The notes: a model not told the origin generated them from the sequence alone. A stretch of 45,276 nt of DNA from JAJRXG01 sp964470035 (GCA_964470035.1 CAYYBR010000003.1:1-45276), one strand, 5' to 3'; positions 25,088-33,660 are shown, numbered from the stretch's first letter. Numbers and translations: made by a program.

Positions 25088-27112
25088 CTACAGTCTTAAT
25101 GTGGCGATCAAATAAAAGTGCCTAGGCGGTTGAATCCTGAATCCAGGACCTTCTACAGTACCATCAAAATCAAAATCCACCGGAGCTCCGTCAGTGAAGT
25201 ATCGTTCATTAGTGATGTTATTCACCTGAAGAGTGATATCCAGACTTTTGGTAACCGTGAAGTCCAACTGAGTATTGAGTACTGTGTGGGCAGGCAGCTC
25301 AAAGGACTCCTGATTAGATAGCTCCATGAATGCATCACTTACGTATCTGCCAGATACCAGAGCACGTATCCCATCAAAGAGATGAAAGTCTATCTGTGGT
25401 CTGATCACTAGACTAGGCGAGAAGATTTGATCCACATCTCTGAAGATCTCAGTCCCATTATCAAATTCACTGACATTAGTTGAGAGATAGGCAGCATTGA
25501 GCGTCCAGGAGATGTCCTCAGTTGTCTGATGTCTCACTTGTAGCTCAAAACCATTGCGACTACTCGAGGGTACATTTTGTCTGATGACGAAGTATGATAG
25601 TTCTTGAAGTGCCCCGACATTAGAGATCTCATCCGTGAAGGACATGAAAAATAGATTGGCATTGGCGGCCCACTTTCTATTGTTCACTCGATACCCTAGT
25701 TCTATATCTGTGACAAATTCTTCATCAAGTACACCATTGAAGATATCAATCCTGGTGGGTTCTCTACCAGTACGACCGATAGAGAGATATGCGGATTGAT
25801 CATTGGCTACTTGATAGTTCAGACCACCTAACACATTCAGAAAAAACCACGATTCATCTAAGTCGATACCGGTACCAAGTTCTTCATCTGGTATCAGATC
25901 TATACCTACACGTCGCGCTTGTACATTTGCGAAAAGCGAAAGATCTCCTATAGGATAGTTCAGTTTGGCATAGGCACTGATCTCACGCTTATCAGACTCG
26001 CTTCGATCGAAGGGGTTGGTCACATTGGGCGCAGTAAAGTCGGCATTGGTCCGATCAAATTGATAGGCCTGTAGACCTGTCGTCAGGGTATAATTATCTT
26101 TTTCGATTTTTAGATTGGATAAGAAGCCATAGTGATCATTATTTAAAGCAAATACAAGCTGTGTCGTATCATCTAATCCAAATGGAAAGGCCCCTCTTGC
26201 GCCCCCATAATATGCCGTCGCATCAAAGCTCACCTCTGGCGAGATACTGCGCTGATACTTAAGAAGTATCAGCTCTTGTTCGAAGTCATCGGTATCATTT
26301 GGGTGGTTATAATTAGTTCGTGGATTCGCTTCTATATCGCTTAACAATACGGGTAGATAAGATTGGTCATTCTGCGTCTTTCCCATAAACCCTGTGAGCT
26401 TCAAGACATCTTTATTTCCTTTATATCCTATACTTCCAAAGATGGAGTACGAATCTGCCCCAGAGTTATCTTTAAAGCCGTCGGTCGTAGTTCTACTCGC
26501 CCTTACGTAGCCTCCTATGCCATTGTCGAGAAGTCCTGTTCTGAGTTCTGCCGTTGTCCTAAGTGTTCCAAATGAACCAGTGGTCAGTTGTAATTCTGTA
26601 CCTCTTTCTTCACCAAATACTCTTGCTGATTCAAAGTTTACAGCACCCCCATAAGAAGCTACTCCGACATTAGAAGCACTCACTCCTCGCTGCACTTGGA
26701 TGCTTTCTACACTATTGCCAAAGTCAGAGAAGTTAGAAAAGAAAACTCCTTGATCAAGCATGTCATTAAGCGGTACACCGTCTAGTGTGACATTGATCCT
26801 AGACTGATCGATCCCCCTCAGTCTGAACTGTGTATAGTTCCCGATATCCGACCCAGCATCCGAAAATGATATAATCGAAGGCGATAGTTGCTGAAGCAAA
26901 AAGGCTGGATCTTGACCTACATATATCCTATTGATCTCCCTTGCGGAAATATTCTGAACTGTCACCGGGTCATTCTTAGCAGCTCTAGTGGCGGATATGA
27001 TCACCTGTTCTATATCTACACTGTCCCGAGACTGTGTCGAGAGCATAGAAACCATAAAAAGCGAAATGATACTTGTCAGTAGGAAACTCTTCTTCATAAT
27101 ATGTTTATGCAT
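25088..27112 (-). CDS. TonB-dependent outer-membrane receptor under TPP riboswitch control, probable thiamine uptake
   Basis: A 674-residue receptor. The likely start is either of two ATGs (27112 or 27097, MKKSFLLTSIISLFMVSMLS). The plug domain runs from about residue 35 to 160 (QVIISATRAAKNDPVTVQNI, FRLRGIDQSRINVTLDGVPL, ESIQVQRGVSASNVG). A 22-strand-type beta-barrel follows, ending HFYLIATLRL. There is no SusC-type CarboxypepD_reg domain, so it is a classic siderophore/vitamin-type receptor. The TPP riboswitch directly upstream, and adjacent permease and kinase genes, point to thiamine or a thiamine precursor as cargo. Energy would come from TonB-ExbBD encoded elsewhere. The cargo is inferred from regulation, not from the protein. 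Confidence 0.9.
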   Translation of the reverse strand: MHKHIMKKSFLLTSIISLFMVSMLSTQSRDSVDIEQVIISATRAAKNDPVTVQNISAREINRIYVGQDPAFLLQQLSPSIISFSDAGSDIGNYTQFRLRGIDQSRINVTLDGVPLNDMLDQGVFFSNFSDFGNSVESIQVQRGVSASNVGVASYGGAVNFESARVFGEERGTELQLTTGSFGTLRTTAELRTGLLDNGIGGYVRASRTTTDGFKDNSGADSYSIFGSIGYKGNKDVLKLTGFMGKTQNDQSYLPVLLSDIEANPRTNYNHPNDTDDFEQELILLKYQRSISPEVSFDATAYYGGARGAFPFGLDDTTQLVFALNNDHYGFLSNLKIEKDNYTLTTGLQAYQFDRTNADFTAPNVTNPFDRSESDKREISAYAKLNYPIGDLSLFANVQARRVGIDLIPDEELGTGIDLDESWFFLNVLGGLNYQVANDQSAYLSIGRTGREPTRIDIFNGVLDEEFVTDIELGYRVNNRKWAANANLFFMSFTDEISNVGALQELSYFVIRQNVPSSSRNGFELQVRHQTTEDISWTLNAAYLSTNVSEFDNGTEIFRDVDQIFSPSLVIRPQIDFHLFDGIRALVSGRYVSDAFMELSNQESFELPAHTVLNTQLDFTVTKSLDITLQVNNITNERYFTDGAPVDFDFDGTVEGPGFRIQPPRHFYLIATLRL

Positions 27113-27152
27113 TAGTTATGAGAAGAGGTGTACGAGGAGTACATCCATCTTT

Positions 27153-27230
27153 GAGATTCCTACGCCGGTACTAACCGGATCAGGTCAAAGGGTATGATCT
27201 CAGCCATGTGTCATCATGGCACCCCTTCTC
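27153..27230 (-). promoter_or_regulatory. TPP (thiamine pyrophosphate) riboswitch
   Basis: Read on the minus strand the THI-box core is complete: GGGGTGCC, CATGGCTGAGATCATACCC, TTTGACCTGATCCGG, and GTACCGGCGTAGGAA. GAGA/TCTC close helix P1. It lies about 40 nt before the TonB receptor start. A near-consensus -7 element (TATCCTTG, 27242-27249) just upstream suggests that transcription begins at the aptamer rather than reading through from the kinase gene. Downstream, CACCTCTTCTC (27120-27130) can pair over all 11 positions (one G-U) with the aptamer 5' strand GAGAAGGGGTG (27220-27230), a likely switching helix. The riboswitch call is firm; the switching mechanism is inferred. Confidence 0.95.
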
Positions 27231-27269
27231 TAATTACGTTGCAAGGATAGGTAAGATTTATTGATTTGT

Positions 27270-27791
27270 CTATATCTCGCGGTATTTACTCAAGACATCG
27301 ATAGTCTGCACAGCATGCTTAAGTCTTAAGTCCTCATCTCCTTTCACTTCCGTAAATGGTAGACCTCGAGACTCGAGTTCGCTCTTGTAAAGCCGATGAA
27401 GGACATCTCTTTCGCCACTACTTTCTCTGAGAGGATCTTCTACAAAAGGGATATCCCAGTCTGGGAGGATATATAGATCTACAGCATCTGCATCTAACAT
27501 CTGATTGATCTCGGGGTGAACAGTCCCAAACTTCACTTTACTCCACACAAACATGACAAGCATAGCGGTATCGCAGATCACCAAATCCCTTTTGGCCACT
27601 AGTTTTTGCTTAGTGTGCGTCCCTTTAGCGATCATCAAAAGATCATCTTGAGTATATGGATCGTCTAATTTGTTAGCCAGATAGGTGCGAGCATACTCCG
27701 ATACAACATGTGTATCGTAGTGCTTAGCTAATGCAAGTGATAAGGTTGTTTTTCCGACACATTCGGGGCCAGTTATCGCGATTTTCATCAT
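27270..27791 (-). CDS. NadR-type P-loop ATPase/kinase, probable vitamin (thiamine or nicotinamide riboside) kinase
   Basis: A 173-residue soluble P-loop protein resembling the C-terminal ribosylnicotinamide kinase domain of NadR (AAA_28 family). The Walker A motif is GPECVGKTT (about residues 8-16), with HVVSEYARTYL and DLVICDTAMLVMFVWSKVKF next, then DLYILPDWDIPFVEDPLRES. It begins 7 bp after the permease gene on the same strand, so transport and trapping by phosphorylation are probably coupled. In Bacteroidota this pair is found both with nicotinamide riboside and with thiamine uptake genes. The adjacent TPP riboswitch favours thiamine; the NadR similarity favours nicotinamide riboside. ATG at 27788 is an alternative start. 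Confidence 0.8.
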   Translation of the reverse strand: MMKIAITGPECVGKTTLSLALAKHYDTHVVSEYARTYLANKLDDPYTQDDLLMIAKGTHTKQKLVAKRDLVICDTAMLVMFVWSKVKFGTVHPEINQMLDADAVDLYILPDWDIPFVEDPLRESSGERDVLHRLYKSELESRGLPFTEVKGDEDLRLKHAVQTIDVLSKYREI

Positions 27792-27798
27792 TCAAATA

Positions 27799-28425
27799 TT
27801 AGACCTTTTGCGATCTCCTCCAAGCTAAATATCCAGCTATGGCAAAGAAAATATAGATAAAGTAAAGTAGACTGTAATAATAGATGCCTTTGTACCAGTA
27901 GATACCAGTCGCTAGGATGTCTATAATAAACCAGTAGTACCAGTTTTCGATATATTTCCGAGTAGACATCCATATAGCGGTTACTGATAAGACCGAGGTG
28001 GTACTGTCCCAGTAGGGTAGTGATGCGGGCTCCATACCTTCAAACCATGATGGCCCAACTATTAAAAACTGAGCAAAAATCCAGATACCTATAAGGCTGA
28101 TCAGAAGAAAGCTGACATTTGCGAAAGCGCTAAGATGAGTGACTTTTAGATCCGACTCTATCCTTTCACTTTTACCAGACCAGCTATACCAGCCATAGAT
28201 ATTGAGTATGAGAAAGATGATGTGAAGTAGGAAATCTCCATACAACTGATAGCGCCAAAAGATGACGAATGAGATGAAGACATATATGATACCCCATGCC
28301 CAGGTTATGATGTGTTGCTTGATAAGGAAGTAGACGCAAAGCAAGCCACTGATCAGCCCAGCCAAAGAAAGAAGATCTTGCTCTCGCATCTGCTGCCAGA
28401 GCGCATCGATCACAGAAGCATCCAT
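27799..28425 (-). CDS. PnuC/PnuT family vitamin permease
   Basis: A 208-residue inner-membrane protein with about seven hydrophobic helices. The family pattern is in LIKQHIITWAWGIIYVFISF, the aromatic-rich LILNIYGWYSW, and the C-terminal IAGYLAWRRSQ. PnuC-family proteins are energy-independent facilitators of nicotinamide riboside (PnuC), thiamine (PnuT) or riboflavin (PnuX), each paired with a kinase that traps the substrate. The next gene is such a kinase. The TPP riboswitch downstream, in front of a TonB receptor, suggests the thiamine form, but I saw no riboswitch in front of this gene itself, so its control may be separate. Confidence 0.85.
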   Translation of the reverse strand: MDASVIDALWQQMREQDLLSLAGLISGLLCVYFLIKQHIITWAWGIIYVFISFVIFWRYQLYGDFLLHIIFLILNIYGWYSWSGKSERIESDLKVTHLSAFANVSFLLISLIGIWIFAQFLIVGPSWFEGMEPASLPYWDSTTSVLSVTAIWMSTRKYIENWYYWFIIDILATGIYWYKGIYYYSLLYFIYIFFAIAGYLAWRRSQKV

Positions 28426-28511
28426 GCCGTAAAGATGCAGGATACTTTTTACCTAGTACAAGGTGAGCTAAGAAAGTCTATGAAAGGTCGATAAGATACC
28501 CTGAGGTGGCT

Positions 28512-28601
28512 TTACTCCAACTCGAGCAAAAGCTTAATTTCTTTTAGCTCTTTTTCAAGCTGGTCGATCCGAGAGACATGTTTTTGATTTTCAGTATGCA
28601 T
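28512..28601 (-). CDS. Doubtful 29-residue coiled-coil micro-frame
   Basis: The 307-bp space between the permease and metalloprotease genes holds no ordinary gene. On its minus strand a short frame reads MHTENQKHVSRIDQLEKELK followed by EIKLLLELE and a stop. The same frame is open a further 14 codons upstream without an ATG. The heptad-like pattern looks like the coiled-coil tail of a larger protein, so it could be a remnant or a real small protein. There is no promoter or terminator to support it. Confidence 0.2.
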   Translation of the reverse strand: MHTENQKHVSRIDQLEKELKEIKLLLELE

Positions 28602-28732
28602 CTCATGGCTGATATGTCTAATCAGATCACTTCGTACCTATGATGATGTTTATTATTTGTTAAGGCTATTAGATTATATCTGACTATCTGAGCTCACATA
28701 TTACTTTCAGTGATTACCTCAACTGTTAACAC

Positions 28733-31369
28733 TTGATTATGAGACTTCAATTTCTTGTTTTATTTGCTTTTGTATGTAGTATAGGCTTTGAGAGTTTAGC
28801 CGCCCAGATAGCTCCACTACCACCTCCACCCACTTCAGCTAAAGACAAAAAATCAGCAGAGAATACTGATGAGAAGAAAGAAGGTAAGGACAAGAACAAG
28901 GTAAAAACGATAGCTGAGGTTACTAAGTCCTGCAAGAAGATATCTGGACTTTTTCCTATCTATCAAGATACCATAAAGGGCAATATCTTCATGGAGATTA
29001 CTGCTGGTCAACTTGACAAAGAGTACATCCACTTTTTCCATAGTGAAAATGGCTCACTGAATGCAGGCTGGGTAAGAGGTAACTACGGTTGGGAAAAAGT
29101 CTTCAAAATCAAAAAGTTTTATGACCGTCTTGAATTCAAAGAACAGAATACAAGTTTCTACTTTGATCCAGACAATGCCCTAGCTAGAACTGCTCATGTC
29201 AATATCAATGAGCCCATCTTCGCCTCAGAGATGATAGAAGCTATGAGCGCCTCGAAAGATACTTTTTTAATCAAGGCGGATGGTATCTATAAGTCTGAAG
29301 AGTTGGCTCAGTTGAAGTTTTCTTTTCCTCCTGGTTCTGGTCCCAAGAATCCATTTAAACTTGGAGGATTAAGTAGTGAAAAGAGTAAAGTTTTAGCTGT
29401 TCGTAACTATCCTAAAAATACCGATGTCATAGTCGAGTATGTTTATGAGAATAGCAATCCTACCAACTTTGGCCTAGCAACTGCTACAGATGCTAGATAT
29501 ACAACCATACATGTCCAGCACTCTATCCTTGAGATGCCAGACAACGACTACCAACCAAGATATGAGGATCCTCGTGTAGGACACTTTGTTACCCAGGTTA
29601 CAGATCAGACAACTACTGATGCTACACCATACAGGGATATGATACATCGGTGGCATCTTGTAAAAAAAGATCCTAATGCTGCCATGTCTGAGCCAGTAGA
29701 ACCCGTCACTTTTTGGATGGAGAATACTACACCAGAAGATATCCGACCTATCATTAAAAAAGGAGTAGAAAGGTGGAATCTAGCTTTTGAACAAGCAGGA
29801 TTCAAAAATGCCGTAGTAGTCAAACAACAACCCGATGATGCCGATTGGGATGCAGGTGATGTAAGATATAATGTACTTCGATGGACAGCTGCTCCTTATA
29901 TGGGCAGCGCTTGGGGTCCGAGTTTTGTAAACCCGCGTACGGGTCAGATACTGGCAGCTGACATCATGTTAGACTATACATTTATCAGAGGTGTGCCCAC
30001 TGAGAATGCTATATACGATCTAGATGGAAGGAGTATAGAAGAGATGATACAAGATGATCTTAAGGCGCATGAGCACCATCATCCGAACTTCAAACATGTC
30101 TGCATTGCTCAAAGAGAAGCCATCAATAAGATGGCCTTTGGGCGGGCTATATCCAAGGCACAAGACTTTGATGTCAGAGAAGTCAAACGTATGGAAGAGG
30201 AAACACTCATAGAGTTGCTTCTTCACGAGGTAGGACATACACTTGGGCTTGCTCACAATTACACGTCAAGTCACTTGTGGGATGCCGATCAAGTGCATGA
30301 TCGATCACTTACTGAAGAGATGGGACTCACTAGTTCTGTTATGGATTATAATCCGCTGAACCTATGTGTAGATAAAGAACGTCAGGGTAACTATCAATCC
30401 GTTGTGCCTGGCCCTTATGATAAGTGGGCCATAGAGTTTGCTTATGCGCCTACGATGTCTAATATGACTGCGGAGAAAAGACGGATGGAGAAGTTGATGG
30501 ATAGATCGACTGAAGACCAACTCAGGTTTGGTAATGATGCAGATGCCATGTTTTCTTCTAGCTCTGGTATAGATCCGCGTATCAATGCATGGGACATGAG
30601 TAGCGATGTGATGAAGTATGGAGAAGAAAGAATACAACTCACTAATAATGCTATTGGTCAACTGATGGAACGACTTGTCGATGATGGAGAGAGTTACCAC
30701 GAGATGACAAGAGGATTTAATAGACTACTGGGTGAGCAGTATACAGCTCTGAGAGCCATATCCAGATATATCGGAGGTGTTATGGTTGACAGGACCTTCC
30801 ATGGTCAGGATTCAGAAAGTCAACCATATACCCCTGTAGATAGAGATGTCCAGAAGAAAGCTGTAGAGATGCTCAACAAGTACGCATTTGCACCTGATGC
30901 TTTTTCTGTTGACAAAGAACTATATAGCCACCTACAATTTCAGCGTAGAGGTTGGAATCACTGGGGGAGTACTGAAGATCCTAAGGTCCTGAGTTGGATA
31001 GGGTTTTATCAAAGGGTATTATTAAGTCATACACTCAATCCGGTGATACTCGCAAGGATGACTAATAGTCGTCACTATGGAAATGTTTATTCAGTATCAG
31101 AACTTCTCAATGATACTACTCAAGGCATATTTGCAGCTGATCTGAAGGGATCTGTTAATCCTGCTCGACAGATGCTCCAGCAAAATTATGTGAGCGCTCT
31201 AGCTAGTGGATTAAAGAGCTCATCTTACGATCATATCGCTAAGGCAGCTATGTATGACCAACTCACTACGATAAGGTCTGCAGTGCAGAAAAATCAGGGA
31301 AACGGAGAATCGAAGGTGCATAGATCCTATCTTGTCTACAAGATTGATCAAGCTCTCGACAAAGATTAA
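28733..31369 (+). CDS. Secreted zinc-dependent metalloprotease, DUF5117/DUF4953 family
   Basis: An 878-residue exported protein. The signal peptide (MRLQFLVLFAFVCSIGFESLAAQ) is followed by a Pro-rich and a Lys/Glu-rich linker to about residue 60. The N-terminal part (residues about 65-330; KKISGLFPIYQDTIKGNIFM, FHSENGSLNAGWVRGNYGWE) is of the DUF5118/DUF5117 type. The catalytic domain carries the extended zinc motif HEVGHTLGLAHN (first His near residue 498) and the Met-turn region SSVMDYNPLN. Such proteins are common in Bacteroidota and are presumed periplasmic or surface proteases; substrates are unknown. It is followed by an SDR gene 2 bp after its stop, so the two are co-transcribed. A decayed copy of its Met-turn region lies at 32250-32372. 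Confidence 0.9.
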   Translation: MIMRLQFLVLFAFVCSIGFESLAAQIAPLPPPPTSAKDKKSAENTDEKKEGKDKNKVKTIAEVTKSCKKISGLFPIYQDTIKGNIFMEITAGQLDKEYIHFFHSENGSLNAGWVRGNYGWEKVFKIKKFYDRLEFKEQNTSFYFDPDNALARTAHVNINEPIFASEMIEAMSASKDTFLIKADGIYKSEELAQLKFSFPPGSGPKNPFKLGGLSSEKSKVLAVRNYPKNTDVIVEYVYENSNPTNFGLATATDARYTTIHVQHSILEMPDNDYQPRYEDPRVGHFVTQVTDQTTTDATPYRDMIHRWHLVKKDPNAAMSEPVEPVTFWMENTTPEDIRPIIKKGVERWNLAFEQAGFKNAVVVKQQPDDADWDAGDVRYNVLRWTAAPYMGSAWGPSFVNPRTGQILAADIMLDYTFIRGVPTENAIYDLDGRSIEEMIQDDLKAHEHHHPNFKHVCIAQREAINKMAFGRAISKAQDFDVREVKRMEEETLIELLLHEVGHTLGLAHNYTSSHLWDADQVHDRSLTEEMGLTSSVMDYNPLNLCVDKERQGNYQSVVPGPYDKWAIEFAYAPTMSNMTAEKRRMEKLMDRSTEDQLRFGNDADAMFSSSSGIDPRINAWDMSSDVMKYGEERIQLTNNAIGQLMERLVDDGESYHEMTRGFNRLLGEQYTALRAISRYIGGVMVDRTFHGQDSESQPYTPVDRDVQKKAVEMLNKYAFAPDAFSVDKELYSHLQFQRRGWNHWGSTEDPKVLSWIGFYQRVLLSHTLNPVILARMTNSRHYGNVYSVSELLNDTTQGIFAADLKGSVNPARQMLQQNYVSALASGLKSSSYDHIAKAAMYDQLTTIRSAVQKNQGNGESKVHRSYLVYKIDQALDKD

Positions 31370-31371
31370 AC

Positions 31372-32223
31372 ATGAACCAAACATCTAAGGCTGTTCTTAT
31401 CACAGGTGTTTCCACTGGTATCGGTTATGAGGCTGCGAAAGCCTGTATCGCACGGGGATATCAAGTTTATGGCAGTGTAAGAAAAGAGTCCGATGCCATA
31501 AGATTAAGTAAGGAGTTCGGTGATAGCTATATCCCACTGATGTTTGATGTAACTGACGAAGAAGCTGTAAAGTCGGAGATCCAAAGGATCATTCCTATGC
31601 TCGGACCTGCTGGCTTACATACACTTATCAATAACTCTGGTATAGCCATCGGGGGCCCCATCCTCTATCAAGAGATGTCAGATATAGAGAAGCACTTTCA
31701 TGTAAATGTCTTTGGTCTGATAAGGGTCACCAAACTTTGCCTTCCACTCCTTGGTGCCAAGGAAAATCACCAAGGCGTTCCCGGTAAAATCATCAATATA
31801 AGTAGTGTAGCCGGTAAAATAGCAGCACCATTTGTTACAACATACGCTAGTTCTAAGCACGCAGTAGAGGGTTTTTCTCACGGCCTGAGACGCGAGTTAC
31901 TACCCTTCGGAGTCCAGGTAGTCATAGTTGGACCTGGCGCAGTGAAGACACCTATCTGGGACAAGGGTATGAAGTTCAACAATTTTGGGTCTACACCTTA
32001 TGCAGAGATCTTGAGAAAGTTTGGTGAGGGCGCTAAAGAGTCTAGTGAAAAGGGTCTTGAAGCGTCTTATCTGGGAAAACAAATAGCCGATATAGTTGAT
32101 GCCGAGCGACCAAAAATCAGATATGCCTTTGTGCCTCAGCGGTTCAAGAACTGGTCACTCCCACTGCGGTTGCCCGATCGGTGGTTAGATAGTGCACTGG
32201 CCAAACGACTGAACCTAAAATAG
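31372..32223 (+). CDS. Short-chain dehydrogenase/reductase
   Basis: A 283-residue classical SDR. The NAD(P)-binding motif is LITGVSTGIGYEAA (TGxxxGIG), the structural motif is INNSGIA (for NNAG), the catalytic Ser is in INISSVAGKIAAP, and the catalytic Tyr and Lys are in YASSKHAVEG. The C-terminal extension is like that of the retinol/17-beta-hydroxysteroid dehydrogenase-like branch. Cofactor preference and substrate are not evident. It starts 2 bp after the metalloprotease stop, implying one transcript, though the link between the two functions is unclear. Cytoplasmic. Confidence 0.9.
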   Translation: MNQTSKAVLITGVSTGIGYEAAKACIARGYQVYGSVRKESDAIRLSKEFGDSYIPLMFDVTDEEAVKSEIQRIIPMLGPAGLHTLINNSGIAIGGPILYQEMSDIEKHFHVNVFGLIRVTKLCLPLLGAKENHQGVPGKIINISSVAGKIAAPFVTTYASSKHAVEGFSHGLRRELLPFGVQVVIVGPGAVKTPIWDKGMKFNNFGSTPYAEILRKFGEGAKESSEKGLEASYLGKQIADIVDAERPKIRYAFVPQRFKNWSLPLRLPDRWLDSALAKRLNLK

Positions 32224-32249
32224 AAACTAGCGACATCCTTTTTTCTTAG

Positions 32250-32372
32250 TCCGAGCATTTCGGTTTGTTGATGGATTACAATCCAGTTAACTTTTATATC
32301 GATAAACCTTGTCAAGGAAACTATCACATTGATTTACTAGGTCATACATCCCCAAAAACAATGATTTTTTAG
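32250..32372 (+). pseudogene. Remnant of a second DUF5117-type metalloprotease gene
   Basis: A short open stretch reads SEHFGLLMDYNPVNFYIDK then PCQGNYHIDLLGHTSPKTMIF and stops. It matches the Met-turn region of the metalloprotease encoded at 28733-31369: MDYNPLNLCVDKERQGNY against MDYNPVNFYIDKPCQGNY, 12 of 18 identical. Similarity is also visible at DNA level (ATGGATTA-AATCC). Flanking sequence shows nothing else of the gene, and a stop lies just upstream. It is a decayed fragment left by duplication or by loss of a paralogue. This 232-bp space before the LuxR gene otherwise holds nothing I recognise. Confidence 0.7.
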
Positions 32373-32455
32373 TTAAAAAGAGCAAAAGATTGTTGGAGTT
32401 TTTCAAATGTTGTATATACTAATCGAGTATTTTAAACCGCATCAACTGAGAAATT

Positions 32456-32659
32456 ATGCAACTGCTATCCACTCGAGAGCTTGAAGTTCTCAACCTTATA
32501 GCCTATGGATATACGGCTAAGGAAATCTCTTCTAAATTGTTTATCAGTACTCACACTGTTATTTCTCATAGTAAAAACCTGAAGCAAAAGTTACATGCGA
32601 AAAATTCTGCGTGCATGGTGCGAGTAGCTTATCAGCAAGGAATATTTACAATTGACTAA
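32456..32659 (+). CDS. HTH-only LuxR-type transcriptional regulator
   Basis: A 67-residue protein consisting only of a LuxR/NarL DNA-binding domain: STRELEVLNLIAYGYTAKEI, SSKLFISTHTVISHSKNL, KQKLHAKNSACMVRVAYQQG. All positions of the four-helix HTH are present (the E in TREL, the G of YGYTAKEIS, the TV of the recognition helix). There is no receiver or ligand domain, so it must be regulated by its level or by partners. It lies 34 bp upstream of a secreted Peptidase_S74 protein gene on the same strand. HTH-only LuxR genes beside S74 proteins recur in Saprospira-type genomes as I recall, so it may control that gene. Confidence 0.85.
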   Translation: MQLLSTRELEVLNLIAYGYTAKEISSKLFISTHTVISHSKNLKQKLHAKNSACMVRVAYQQGIFTID

Positions 32660-32693
32660 TCAACCTATTAAATAAAATTAAAAATTCTCAAAT

Positions 32694-33599
32694 ATGAAGA
32701 CTGCATTTATAACTACGATAATTCTACTTCTTTTTACTGTTTATAGCCTTGAAGGTCAGGTAGAATTCTATCCTGATCTCGGAATACTCGTTGGATCTGA
32801 TGGTGTTACAGAACTCCAACCCCCAAATGCACTTAGACTTAGAAATGCACCAAATAATGAAATCTTTGATATTGCCGTTGATGCTGAGGGTAGGCTAACT
32901 TTCTATCAGAATGCTGAGGGTGTAATAGATTTTTTCATGGATGACGATAGGTTGGCCTTTTCAATTGGAGATAGCGATAGTGAGCGAATGGAGCTCATCA
33001 ACAGTCAAGATTATGCTCATCCAGCTAATGCTGATGCCCAAGTCATGGGAGATGGCGGGACTTCATTCATCATTGCAAGTAGAGAAGGAGATACTGAATC
33101 AGCAGGGATCCATGGTGATGGAGACGCTCTCACACTATGGTCTCCTGGTGATGAGGCAGCTGGATCAGGACTATTTGGCCATCTCTTTGTTCTTGATGAA
33201 GATAATTGGAATGATGGTAATACAAATCCTTACGATGGTGGTGCTCTAGTCGCTTATCTAAATACTTCTGGTGTATGGACTGTGAGCGATCGCAATAGAA
33301 AGTCGAACATAAAGAAATTTTCTAATGGGACTGATGCGATTAAAAGAATGAATGCATATACATACTACTATACTCTAAATGATAAAGAAATCCAAAAGTC
33401 TCAAGAGCCTATACAGGCAGTAGGTTTGATGGCACAAGAAATAGAAAAAATTATACCCCAAGCAGTGAGTAAGACAACAAGTGGAAATTACTTTGTGAAT
33501 TATAATATGATAACTCCGGTCTTGGTGGAGGCATTAAAAGAACAGCAAGTACTAATCGAAAAACTTCAACAACGCATAGATGCGTTAGAGGCTAGATAG
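32694..33599 (+). CDS. Secreted tail-fibre-like protein with C-terminal Peptidase_S74 chaperone
   Basis: A 301-residue exported protein with signal peptide MKTAFITTIILLLFTVYSLE. The middle (residues about 25-195) is a repetitive, beta-rich stalk (LRLRNAPNNEIFDIAVDAEG, GDADALT-like segments). The C-terminal 100 residues are an intramolecular chaperone: SDRNRKSNIKKF contains the Ser and Lys of the autocleavage dyad, followed by AVGLMAQEIEKIIPQAV, NYFVNYNMITPVLVEALKEQ and a terminal coiled coil (LIEKLQQRIDALEAR). Such domains trimerise fibres, then cut themselves off. No phage genes are nearby, so it is a surface or secreted fibre rather than a prophage. A strong terminator follows. Confidence 0.85.
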   Translation: MKTAFITTIILLLFTVYSLEGQVEFYPDLGILVGSDGVTELQPPNALRLRNAPNNEIFDIAVDAEGRLTFYQNAEGVIDFFMDDDRLAFSIGDSDSERMELINSQDYAHPANADAQVMGDGGTSFIIASREGDTESAGIHGDGDALTLWSPGDEAAGSGLFGHLFVLDEDNWNDGNTNPYDGGALVAYLNTSGVWTVSDRNRKSNIKKFSNGTDAIKRMNAYTYYYTLNDKEIQKSQEPIQAVGLMAQEIEKIIPQAVSKTTSGNYFVNYNMITPVLVEALKEQQVLIEKLQQRIDALEAR

Positions 33600-33628
33600 A
33601 ATTAGAAACCAAGTACAAATTAGAAGGT

Positions 33629-33660
33629 GCTGAGAAGAAGTGATCTTCTCGGCATTTTTT
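33629..33660 (+). terminator. Rho-independent terminator after the S74 gene
   Basis: GCTGAGAAGA (33629-33638) pairs with TCTTCTCGGC (33644-33653) around a 5-nt loop, with one G-U pair, and is followed by A and six T. It lies 30 bp after the S74 stop. The rest of the space up to argS (33661-33865) contains no gene I can support. Confidence 0.85.

Noticed and set aside
32694..33599. Tail-fibre-like S74 protein as evidence of a prophage
   Set aside because: No capsid, portal, terminase, integrase or lysis genes nearby; it has a signal peptide and fits a secreted Bacteroidota protein.
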